Shown: positions 1 to 6,104, numbered from the stretch's first letter. The stretch: 7,319 nt of DNA from an uncultured Planctomycetota bacterium (GCA_902797455.1 CADBTE010000051.1:1-7319); one strand, 5' to 3'. The notes: a model not told the origin generated them from the sequence alone. Numbers and translations: made by a program.

Positions 1-485
1 AACCACGCCTTTCGCCCCAGCACGGCCGCGTGGCAGATTCCCGACCTGCCCAGACCGACCGTTCGATTGGTGATCGCCGGCACGTCGAGACACCGGGCCG
101 AATAGAGTCGGAATTTCGAATCATAGGCAAACATCCCGGCCGAAACCAGATCGATATCGGGCCGCTGCTCGAGAAGGCGCATTTCTTTCTCGATCCGATC
201 CGGAGCCATCAGATCGTCAGCGTCCATGCGAGCCAGGTAATCATAACGCGCTTCTCGAGCGATTTGATTGAGCCGCGCCGCCAGACGGAGGTTCTTCCCG
301 TCGGAAATAACACGGACTCGTGGATCGTCGACCGAGCGGGCGATCTCGAGCGACCGGTCGGTGGAACCGTCGTCGATTAAGATCAGCTCCCAGTACGGAT
401 AGGTCTGGGCGAATACCGCGCGGATGGCGTCGGCAAGCGTCTTTTCAGCGTTATAAAACGGGATACCTATGGTCACATAGTTCAT
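1..485 (-). CDS. Family 2 glycosyltransferase (GT-A fold), C-terminus cut by the window edge
   Basis: I translated the minus strand from the ATG at 485 and it stays open to base 1, giving 161 residues. The N-terminus is typical of GT2 enzymes: a beta strand ending in IPFYNAE (residues 8-14), then QTYPYWELILIDDGSTD (27-43) with the nucleotide-binding DDG, then MDADD (87-91), which supplies the DxD motif that holds the divalent metal and the nucleotide-sugar. The acceptor-binding C-terminal half lies outside the window. The family transfers a sugar from a nucleotide-sugar to a glycan or lipid acceptor at the cytoplasmic face of the membrane. The substrate cannot be told from this part. It starts 18 bp after the capA-like stop codon, so the two are probably co-transcribed and may serve the same surface polysaccharide. 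The ribosome binding site is weak, and a GTG two codons upstream (491) is an alternative start. The family call is very secure, the specific role unknown. Confidence 0.93.
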   Translation of the reverse strand, partial: MNYVTIGIPFYNAEKTLADAIRAVFAQTYPYWELILIDDGSTDRSLEIARSVDDPRVRVISDGKNLRLAARLNQIAREARYDYLARMDADDLMAPDRIEKEMRLLEQRPDIDLVSAGMFAYDSKFRLYSARCLDVPAITNRTVGLGRSGICHAAVLGRKAW

Positions 486-503
486 CGTCACTACCCGCAG
501 GGA

Positions 504-1598
504 CTATCTGGCTTTATCATGACGGTTTTGGATCTTGCGCAGCAGCTTTTTCAGCGCGCCCAATCTTCCATACTCACACCGAGCCCATCGCAGCCGGGCC
601 AAAACGGAGTGAACATAAAAGTAAAGACGGTAACAAGGCCGGCTCCAGCGCAAAACACCGCAGAGTTTCCGGTGCCGGCGGGAGCGCCGCTTCTGATCGT
701 CCCCGCGTATCAAGAGAGAATCGCGCGGCTGGAGAAAATAGTTCCACTCCATCCCCTCAAACGAGGTCTTGGAAAAAGTCAGGGTCGGAACAGAGATTTC
801 TCCGAACTGCCGAATGTTCCAATGAACCACCGATCCGGTATTGAAGACGGCCGAGGGGCTGAAGAGGAAGTTCCCGACCCCATAGATCACCGGGCGGCCG
901 GAGATGAACTCATAGCCGGTCGTAAAGTGCTGCTGACCCCCGTAAACCGCGCTGGCGCCGGCGTCAATGAATTCCGCAGCCAAAGCGCGGTCGGCCAAAG
1001 AGGGACAGGAGATCAGATCAAAATCCCCCCAATGGATACTGACGAGGACATGATCGACCTTCTTCTTCAGTTCGGCGATAGTATCGTGAAAGGTTTGGCG
1101 ATCCCAGCGATTGACGAAGACACCAGCATCGCTCGGAAGTCGGAGACTGGACCAGGACGCGTCGTTGACCCAATTGATCAGGGCGAAGCGGATATCGCCG
1201 CAATCGAAAAAGAGGGGCCGCTCGGCCTGTTCTTTAGAGTTCCCCGCCCCCACGATCCGGATACCATTTTTCTCAAAAAACGCCTGGGTCCGGCCAAAAC
1301 CTTCACGGCCCGCGTCGAAGAGATGGTTATTCGCCAGTGTCACGGCGCTGAGTTTCATCTCGAGGATACCGGCGGCGGCTTTTTCCGAGGTACAGAGCCG
1401 ATGACACGGCTTGTTATCATTGGAATCATCCCCGTCGGCCGAGATAGGGCACTCCCAGTTCCCAATTCGATAATCACAAGGAGGGAGCGCGACTTGTACA
1501 TCGCGGAGATTCTGACGAACAGCGCGAAACACTCCGGGCATACAGTACAGCCCGTCGAAACAGATGTCTCCGAGTAATTGAATCCGAGCAGTTTTCAT
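504..1598 (-). CDS. CapA-like metallophosphoesterase (PGA_cap family)
   Basis: This is a 364-residue protein of the CapA/PgsA type, a calcineurin-like phosphoesterase fold linked to capsule or poly-gamma-glutamate assembly. The motifs come in family order: GD (10-11), NWE (47-49), ANNH with D95 (89-95), a GAG segment near 117-119, SIHWGD (187-192) and a YGVGNFLF strand (239-246). The usual GHxPH metal motif reads GGQQH (220-224), so its second His is kept and its first is Gly. There is no signal peptide or membrane helix, although many CapA proteins are membrane-anchored. The last 67 residues (298-364) are very basic, with 22 Arg or Lys. I chose the ATG at 1598 because the protein then begins MKTARIQLLGD, as family members usually do. 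A GTG at 1610 would add four residues. Neither start has a clear Shine-Dalgarno sequence. With the downstream glycosyltransferase it suggests a surface polysaccharide locus. The substrate is unknown. Confidence 0.88.
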   Translation of the reverse strand: MKTARIQLLGDICFDGLYCMPGVFRAVRQNLRDVQVALPPCDYRIGNWECPISADGDDSNDNKPCHRLCTSEKAAAGILEMKLSAVTLANNHLFDAGREGFGRTQAFFEKNGIRIVGAGNSKEQAERPLFFDCGDIRFALINWVNDASWSSLRLPSDAGVFVNRWDRQTFHDTIAELKKKVDHVLVSIHWGDFDLISCPSLADRALAAEFIDAGASAVYGGQQHFTTGYEFISGRPVIYGVGNFLFSPSAVFNTGSVVHWNIRQFGEISVPTLTFSKTSFEGMEWNYFLQPRDSLLIRGDDQKRRSRRHRKLCGVLRWSRPCYRLYFYVHSVLARLRWARCEYGRLGALKKLLRKIQNRHDKAR

Positions 1599-1704
1599 CG
1601 CGGTATTCACTCGTTGTGACCATCACCCGACCATACGCCTTTTTTCAGCCCATCGGTTTGACACTTCGGCGTGAGCCCCCCAAAAAACTATAGCATATGA
1701 AGAG

Positions 1705-1732
1705 ATTATACCCCCCATCCCCCCTTGGGCAA
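1705..1732 (-). promoter_or_regulatory. Candidate sigma70-type promoter for the capA-like operon
   Basis: On the minus strand a perfect TATAAT (1705-1710) lies 16 bp downstream of TTGCCC (1727-1732), a 4 of 6 match to the -35 consensus. It would give a leader of roughly 100 nt before the capA-like start. The call rests on pattern match only. The -10 lies in an AT-rich island within otherwise GC-rich DNA, which adds some support. Confidence 0.4.
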
Positions 1733-1797
1733 GGGTTTGGGGCCGAGGTGTTAGTGAGGACGCGTTGATTAAAACTTGCTGAAAATCAACTCCCCCT

Positions 1798-1810
1798 GGT
1801 GACTGTCACC
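1798..1810. repeat. Perfect 13-bp palindrome GGTGAC-T-GTCACC upstream of nadE
   Basis: The two 6-bp arms are perfect inverted copies around one central base. The palindrome overlaps the candidate nadE -35 box, where a dimeric repressor could block RNA polymerase. I do not recognise it as the site of a known NAD regulator. The symmetry is read directly and the operator role is inference. Confidence 0.45.
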
Positions 1811-1832
1811 CCCCCGGTTCGGCAGGTAAAAT
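1803..1832 (+). promoter_or_regulatory. Candidate promoter for nadE
   Basis: TAAAAT (1827-1832) is a 5 of 6 match to a -10 box. It sits 18 bp after CTGTCA (1803-1808), a 4 of 6 match to a -35 box. Transcription would start near 1839, about 50 nt before the nadE ATG. The -35 overlaps the 13-bp palindrome at 1798-1810 and the start site overlaps the inverted repeat at 1834-1862. This is weak evidence from consensus match and position only. Confidence 0.32.
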
Positions 1833-1833
1833 A

Positions 1834-1862
1834 GGACCGGTGGCTGTTTTATCCACCGGTTC
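1834..1862. repeat. Inverted repeat ACCGGTGG / CCACCGGT just upstream of nadE
   Basis: Arms at 1836-1843 and 1853-1860 are perfect 8-bp inverted copies with a 9-nt loop. In RNA a G-U and then a G-C pair extend the stem outward to ten pairs. It ends 29 nt before the nadE ATG. No T-tract follows, so it is not a typical terminator. It could be a second operator or, if transcription starts upstream of it, a leader hairpin. Confidence 0.5.
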
Positions 1863-1877
1863 CCCAACCCTTTCGCG

Positions 1878-1882
1878 CGGAG
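1878..1882 (+). promoter_or_regulatory. Ribosome binding site of nadE
   Basis: CGGAG lies 9 nt before the ATG at 1892 and supports that start over the in-frame ATG at 1910. The GGAG core is partial, so the support is moderate. Confidence 0.5.
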
Positions 1883-1891
1883 TTTCTCCCT

Positions 1892-3649
1892 ATGTCCAGC
1901 CCATTTTCGATGAATCCCCTGCCCGTGGCGGCGGTGCTGAACCTTTCCCCGTTGGACTTTTCAGGGAACGCTCGGCGGGTGGGGGAGCTGCTTCGGCAGG
2001 TTCGGGCCGTAGTCCCCTCTTCGATTCGGCCGATTGTTGTTCTTCCCGAGGAGACGGTATCCGGGCAGGCCGGGGACTTTGCCGGGGCTTCGTGGATTCG
2101 ACAGCGGGCGATAAAGGCGCTGGAAGAGATACTTCCCGCTTCCGGCGGGCTTTCGGCGTTGGTTTCCCTGCCGCACACCCGCTGCGAGGAGCTTTGGATT
2201 GTGGCCGATCAGGCGGCACGGCCGGTATCGCTCGATGAGCGGGGATGCTTCGCGGTTGACGGCGTGAGGATCGCGACCCGACCGGAAGGGGCGAAGGATG
2301 CCGACTGGCTCGTTTTGCGGGATCCTCGGCCGGTTCGCTTTGGCAGTCAGCGGGCGTTTATCGAGCGGGCTTGCCGTTTGAGCGAAAACGGGCCGTTGGT
2401 TGTCGCCGCCGATTGTTTGGGGACTCAGGGGGAACCGGATATCTTCGCCGGCGGGGCGCTGATTGCCTCCGACGGGAAAGTTTTGGCGCGCACGCGGCGC
2501 TTCTCTTATCGCGACGGGCTTTGGTGCGCCCCGGCGCCGGAGGTTCAAACCACTTCCCTTCCCTGGGACGCGGCCGACCTGGCCGATCGTGAGGAAGAAA
2601 GTTATGAGGAATTCGCCCGGGCGATCTCTTTGGCGCTTCTGGACTATATGCGCAAATGCCATGCGCGAGGTTTTACGCTGTCGCTTTCCGGAGGAGCCGA
2701 TTCAGCCGCGGTCGCGGTGCTGGTGCTGCTGGGCCGTATCTTCGGCATCGAGGAGTTGGGGGAACGTGGGCTGAAGGAACGTCTTGCGTCCCTCACGCGG
2801 CAAAATGACGAGCAAAGTGACATGGCGTCGGAACTGCTTACCACCGTCTATCAGGCGACCGCCAACAGCGGGGAGGTCACCCGCTCGGCGGCCGAGCGGG
2901 TCGCCCGCGCCGTCGGGAGCCGACATTTTGAGTTTTCGATCGATTCGATTGTTGAGAGCTATAAGGCACTCATTGCCGAGGCGATTGGCCGGCCCTTGAC
3001 GTGGGACAAGGACGATCTGCCGCTGCAGAATATCCAAGCCCGCACCCGCGCTCCGGGGGTCTGGCTGCTGGCCAATCTCAGTGACTCCCTCCTCCTGTCG
3101 ACAGGGAACCGCAGCGAGGCGTCGGTCGGCTATATGACGATGGATGGCGACTCGTGCGGGGCACTCTCCCCCATCGCCGCGGTGAGCAAGGTATTTATCC
3201 GAAAATGGCTCCTTTGGATGGAGAAAACCGGCGTTTTTCTGCGGCACGCCGACGGAAGTGGCGAGCGTTTCACTGTTCCGGCCCTGGCGGCGATCAACAA
3301 TCAGCAGCCGACCGCCGAACTGCGTCCCCCCGAAGCCGGACAGACCGACGAGGGGGACCTGATGCCCTACTCGGTCCTGAATATCATCGAAGAGGGTGTT
3401 GTTCGGCGGCTCGGCGGTGAGGAGCTCCTCGACTTCGTCCGGGAAAAAGCGGCCGCGGTGCCGGAGCTTTGCGGTGCCGACCGCGGGATGTTCGAGACGT
3501 GGATCGCGAGGTTCTGCCGGATGTTTCCGCGCGCGGCGTGGAAACGACGCCGAACCGCCCCGGGGTTCAATATCGACCGATACTCCCTGGGGCCCGGTCA
3601 AGGAAATGATCTGCCGCTTTTGGTCGGGGACTTCGGTCAAGGAAAATAA
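1892..3649 (+). CDS. nadE: NAD+ synthetase, fused amidase-synthetase type, with a degenerate glutaminase domain
   Basis: NadE makes NAD+ from nicotinic acid adenine dinucleotide, ATP and an amino donor. The C-terminal half is a complete ATP-dependent synthetase: the pyrophosphate loop SGGADS (266-271), NIQAR (380-384), STGNRSEASVGY (403-414), GQTDEGDLMPY (483-493) and a KRRR stretch before the C-terminal tail (551-554). Residues 8 to about 230 match the nitrilase-type glutaminase domain in outline, with VAAVLNLSPLDFSGN (12-26), LPE with E53 as the triad glutamate, and GGALIASDGKVLA near its end. The segment that should carry the catalytic Lys is missing, and the Cys of the usual ICED motif is Ala (GVRIATRP, 124-131). 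At 585 residues it is shorter than typical glutamine-dependent enzymes, with the loss in this domain. It probably uses free ammonia or ammonia from another protein, which is inference. The gene stands alone between a divergent and a convergent neighbour. Confidence 0.95.
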   Translation: MSSPFSMNPLPVAAVLNLSPLDFSGNARRVGELLRQVRAVVPSSIRPIVVLPEETVSGQAGDFAGASWIRQRAIKALEEILPASGGLSALVSLPHTRCEELWIVADQAARPVSLDERGCFAVDGVRIATRPEGAKDADWLVLRDPRPVRFGSQRAFIERACRLSENGPLVVAADCLGTQGEPDIFAGGALIASDGKVLARTRRFSYRDGLWCAPAPEVQTTSLPWDAADLADREEESYEEFARAISLALLDYMRKCHARGFTLSLSGGADSAAVAVLVLLGRIFGIEELGERGLKERLASLTRQNDEQSDMASELLTTVYQATANSGEVTRSAAERVARAVGSRHFEFSIDSIVESYKALIAEAIGRPLTWDKDDLPLQNIQARTRAPGVWLLANLSDSLLLSTGNRSEASVGYMTMDGDSCGALSPIAAVSKVFIRKWLLWMEKTGVFLRHADGSGERFTVPALAAINNQQPTAELRPPEAGQTDEGDLMPYSVLNIIEEGVVRRLGGEELLDFVREKAAAVPELCGADRGMFETWIARFCRMFPRAAWKRRRTAPGFNIDRYSLGPGQGNDLPLLVGDFGQGK

Positions 3650-3652
3650 AAA

Positions 3653-3714
3653 GCGCCGCGGTGTCGATTTCCCCCTCACAGTGATGAGGGGGAAATTTTC
3701 GTTGTCCGCGGCGC
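3653..3714. terminator. Nested hairpin between convergent nadE and the chelatase gene
   Basis: An inner perfect 11-bp stem (3668-3678 with 3685-3695, 6-nt loop) is followed on the plus strand by TTTT (3696-3699), giving a factor-independent terminator for nadE, whose stop codon ends at 3649. A second perfect 9-bp GC stem (3653-3661 with 3706-3714) encloses it. The structure is symmetric enough to stop transcription from both sides, although the T-run is short and absent in the minus direction. Confidence 0.75.
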
Positions 3715-3745
3715 CGGAGCGATGTATTCTCTGCGCGGGGATAGA

Positions 3746-4699
3746 TCAAAGAGCCTCAGACGCGATTTTGAAAACAAACGGCGCCGTTTGCGATGACTTA
3801 ATCAGCGGACGGCGGGAGAAGACGGCGCTGACAGCAGCCTCGTCGTTCTGGTCCTCGGCGGATTCAGTTTCCGCGGGCGCGCCCGGCCTGTTCGCCCTCA
3901 TCCGCTCGGAGATGTCATTGATGTCGCCGGCGCTCGTGGCGAGGTAAAGTCCCACGACAACACAGCGCTTTCCCTCCTCGGAGTACTTTTCGATCAGCGG
4001 CCGAACCGTCTCGTTGTACGACTGCCCCATCCCGCAGTAAGCCCAGTTCCCTTCCGAAAAACCATAGCGGCCGCAGGCGCTGGTGCAAAGTTTCTTCATC
4101 ACCGGATTGATCAGCCCGGCGTGGTCCCCATCGCCGTGGGCGATGATCAGGAGAACCTCCTCGGCGCTGTTGGTCGAAAGAGACTCGATCTCCTCGGCAA
4201 GGTACGCCGCCAGAAGATCCCCCTCACTGAGGGTCTGCGTCATCGTCATGGGGACTTTCGCGCGGGCGGCGCGTCCCCCTCCTTCTTCCAGAGTGGCTCG
4301 CGAGGAGGGGGACGAGTACAGTCCCAAGACGGTGGGGACATCGAAATGACTGTGTGACGTCGGGAAGATGAACGCCGGAACAACGATGATCCGGTCACAT
4401 CCGGCGTTCTCCAGACTCTCGACGCCGGCCGTGGTGTCGGGCTGGGCAAACTCCATATTCGCCCACTCGATCGCCGCGAAGCATCCGTCGTTCAGCGCAC
4501 GAACCTCCTCTGCCAGCTGAGTGATCGACTCGTTCCATCTCGGCGAGGGAGAGCCGTGTGTGAGAATCAGCAAACCGACCTTCTCCTCCTCGGCCTGGCA
4601 GAAGAGGGAGGTTCCCAGGGTCAAAATGACCGTCAGGAAGGCGGCAAACAGCGCGAAGCCGGGAAAGGGGAAACAAACGTTACGATTCTTCAGGGTCAT
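3746..4699 (-). CDS. Exported CbiX/SirB-like chelatase (two-module)
   Basis: This 317-residue protein belongs to the CbiX/CbiK/SirB class II chelatase superfamily, which inserts cobalt, iron or nickel into sirohydrochlorin-type tetrapyrroles. The first module starts with LLILTHGSPSPRWNES (43-58), where H48 fits the catalytic His, and continues with VVPAFIFPTSHSHFDVP (106-122), which offers H116 and H118 as metal ligands. A second module begins at LLIIAHGDGDHAGL (around 188) and has a CVVVGLYLATSAGDI strand but no second metal His cluster. Residues 1-36 form a Sec signal peptide: basic start, hydrophobic stretch from about 14 to 33, and likely cleavage after CQA before EEE. The protein is therefore predicted to be periplasmic. 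The last 45 or so residues are acidic, then basic, and look disordered. An AAAGG ribosome binding site lies 7 nt before the ATG. The DUF1559 gene lies 71 bp upstream. No cobalamin, heme or metal uptake gene is visible, so the substrate is open. Confidence 0.83.
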   Translation of the reverse strand: MTLKNRNVCFPFPGFALFAAFLTVILTLGTSLFCQAEEEKVGLLILTHGSPSPRWNESITQLAEEVRALNDGCFAAIEWANMEFAQPDTTAGVESLENAGCDRIIVVPAFIFPTSHSHFDVPTVLGLYSSPSSRATLEEGGGRAARAKVPMTMTQTLSEGDLLAAYLAEEIESLSTNSAEEVLLIIAHGDGDHAGLINPVMKKLCTSACGRYGFSEGNWAYCGMGQSYNETVRPLIEKYSEEGKRCVVVGLYLATSAGDINDISERMRANRPGAPAETESAEDQNDEAAVSAVFSRRPLIKSSQTAPFVFKIASEAL

Positions 4700-4770
4700 C
4701 GAAGGGCCTTTCTGTTCTTTCTTAGGTGAAACTAAAGTTGTGGCGAAAAAATTTTTGTCGTTTTAAGTGC

Positions 4771-5871
4771 TTACAGCGTGCTGGATTCTCCCCCGGCAAT
4801 CGTCGCGGAGGCGCGCCAGGGTTTCTTGTCCACGCCGTCCGAAACCGCGTGAACGCTTCCGTCGACATACAGCGTGTTGACGACCCCCGGGTGGGAGCTT
4901 CGGGCCGAGAAGAAACCGATCGACATACTCACCATGTCGTGGAATTTGCTGTTCGGTGTCAGATAGGTCGAAAAAGTACTGGCGTACGGCTTGCCGACCA
5001 TCCACGATCCCCCCCGTTCCCCGACAAAGGAGGAACTGGCACTCACCCAAGAGGACATGTCCGAGTCGGTCGGATCCGACAGACCGCCGAGTCCCTGCTG
5101 TCCGGAGACCGGAACAAACATCCTGCTGAGTGATAACGTCTGGCGCTTGGGGTTCCCTTCCGGACCGGGAACAACCGCGTCGTCACCGCAGCCGCGCAGC
5201 GTCTCGGAAAAATAGAGGGTGTTCGAGGTTCCATCCGTGACCGACCCGAATGTTATTTTGCAGTTGTAGTAGATCATCCCATCGGTCCTGTACCGGCAAT
5301 CGTAATTCACCCCCGTCCCTGAACCGATGCAGGTGACGTAGTTGGTCCCGGCGCAGTTTTTAATTTCTCCTACCTTATCTTCCGTCAGCTGGAAACCGTC
5401 CTTTCCCCCGTCACTCGGGCAGGTGACAAGCGGCAGACGCAGCTGGATAGTATCTTCGTACTTCGGGTTGATCGTCAGGTCACGCATCGCCGAGCCGACG
5501 AACAGCGGCTCTTCCAGGTCGATCAGATCGCGCACCTGGGCCTGTTCGACATAAGGGAGGACCTGCGCGATCGGAGAATAGCAGTAGTTCGACGATTCGG
5601 CCAGCGTCGGGAAGTTGTTATACGTATCGTGGAAGTTGTGAAGCGCCAGGCCGATTTGCTTGAGGTTATTGGTGCACTTCATGCGTCGGGCGGCCTCGCG
5701 GGCGGCCTGGACCGCGGGAAGAAGAAGCCCGATCAAAATGCCGATGATCGCGATCACCACCAGCAGCTCGACCAAGGTGAACCCACGCCGAGAGCAAAGG
5801 AAACTGACAGAATCGCGGTGACGGCGGACCGAGGCTCTCTGGGAACGAGGAAGAACCATACGACGAAACAT
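4771..5871 (-). CDS. DUF1559 protein with prepilin-type cleavage/methylation N-terminus
   Basis: This 366-residue protein has a type IV prepilin-like start. A basic leader with RRG (28-30) precedes the cleavage site G30/F31, then FTLVE with the conserved E35, and a hydrophobic helix to about residue 51. It goes on into PAVQAAREAARRMKCTNNL and GLALHNFHD (74-82), the hallmark start of DUF1559 in Planctomycetes. The C-terminus has the H-X9-DG motif, with H327 and D337-G338. Members are processed by prepilin peptidase and are thought to be surface or secretion-linked pseudopilins, but their individual roles are unknown. I chose the ATG at 5871 because AAGGAG (5882-5887) lies 10 nt upstream. The reading frame stays open to an ATG at 6000, but that extension runs through AT-rich intergenic DNA. 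The chelatase gene follows 71 bp after the stop codon and may be co-transcribed. Confidence 0.92.
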   Translation of the reverse strand: MFRRMVLPRSQRASVRRHRDSVSFLCSRRGFTLVELLVVIAIIGILIGLLLPAVQAAREAARRMKCTNNLKQIGLALHNFHDTYNNFPTLAESSNYCYSPIAQVLPYVEQAQVRDLIDLEEPLFVGSAMRDLTINPKYEDTIQLRLPLVTCPSDGGKDGFQLTEDKVGEIKNCAGTNYVTCIGSGTGVNYDCRYRTDGMIYYNCKITFGSVTDGTSNTLYFSETLRGCGDDAVVPGPEGNPKRQTLSLSRMFVPVSGQQGLGGLSDPTDSDMSSWVSASSSFVGERGGSWMVGKPYASTFSTYLTPNSKFHDMVSMSIGFFSARSSHPGVVNTLYVDGSVHAVSDGVDKKPWRASATIAGGESSTL

Positions 5872-5881
5872 AGGGAACACG

Positions 5882-5887
5882 CTCCTT
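5882..5887 (-). promoter_or_regulatory. Ribosome binding site of the DUF1559 gene
   Basis: The minus strand reads AAAAGGAG here, a strong Shine-Dalgarno sequence 10 nt before the ATG at 5871. It decides the start against the 43-residue longer frame that begins at 6000. Confidence 0.75.
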
Positions 5888-5915
5888 TTCTTTGTTATAT
5901 CTAAACAATGAACGA

Positions 5916-5928
5916 TCAATTTAATTGA
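5916..5928. repeat. Palindrome TCAATT-T-AATTGA upstream of the DUF1559 gene
   Basis: Two perfect 6-bp arms flank one central base, 45 bp upstream of the DUF1559 start. Its AT-rich composition makes chance occurrence more likely than for a GC palindrome. It could be a regulatory site. Confidence 0.3.
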
Positions 5929-6004
5929 CCCCGCTTTTGCCGCTCTTACTTTAACGGCTTTTTTCTCGTGCCAGACAAATGGTTTAGCCACGTCTAACAT
6001 CTGA

Positions 6005-6032
6005 ATTTTAGCTAAAGCTAAGATTTACACAA
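6005..6032 (-). promoter_or_regulatory. Candidate promoter for the DUF1559 gene, overlapped by an inverted repeat
   Basis: On the minus strand TTGTGT (6027-6032) is followed after 16 bp by TAAAAT (6005-6010), a 5 of 6 match to a -10 box. The perfect inverted repeat TTAGCT-AA-AGCTAA (6008-6021) covers the spacer and the upstream half of the -10, as an operator might. The -35 is poor. Another perfect TATAAT on the same strand (6096-6101) has no recognisable -35. The rest of the 5872-6168 spacer holds the fabI terminator, and I see no gene in it. Confidence 0.3.
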
Positions 6033-6104
6033 TATGGGGTCCCTAAAAATAATTTTTTATTCAAGGAGATTTGGCCAATATATTAGGTTCGGCTAATTAT
6101 ATAG

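Noticed and set aside
519..1577. Long plus-strand open frame (352 codons) opposite the capA-like gene
   Set aside because: It is the antisense shadow of a gene with clear family motifs. Its translation shows no recognisable domain, and such frames are common in GC-rich DNA.
1..1598. Start of a complete capsule or poly-gamma-glutamate operon
   Set aside because: Only two genes are visible, and no ligase (CapB/PgsB) or export gene is in the window. The polysaccharide link is context, not proof.
1716..1741. CCCTT-GGGC-AAGGG hairpin with flanking C and G runs as a terminator
   Set aside because: It lies between divergent genes where no transcript should end, has no T-tract, and overlaps the candidate minus-strand -35. 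It is probably a by-product of the C-rich stretch.
2702..3679. Minus-strand open frame (325 codons) opposite nadE
   Set aside because: It lies over the conserved synthetase domain, is Arg- and Gly-rich with no domain, and has no convincing ribosome binding site. It is an antisense shadow.
4598..4699. Lipoprotein signal in the chelatase
   Set aside because: There is a Cys at residue 34 after the hydrophobic stretch, but the preceding SLF does not fit the lipobox, which needs a small residue before Cys. Signal peptidase I cleavage after CQA fits better.
5872..6000. 43-residue N-terminal extension of the DUF1559 protein
   Set aside because: The frame is open, but it covers AT-rich promoter-like DNA. 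A strong AAGGAG precedes the ATG at 5871, and the extension would put more residues before the prepilin cleavage site.
6034..6096. Plus-strand 20-codon open frame in the fabI-DUF1559 spacer
   Set aside because: It has no ribosome binding site, unusual composition and no support beyond being open. It overlaps the candidate minus-strand promoter.
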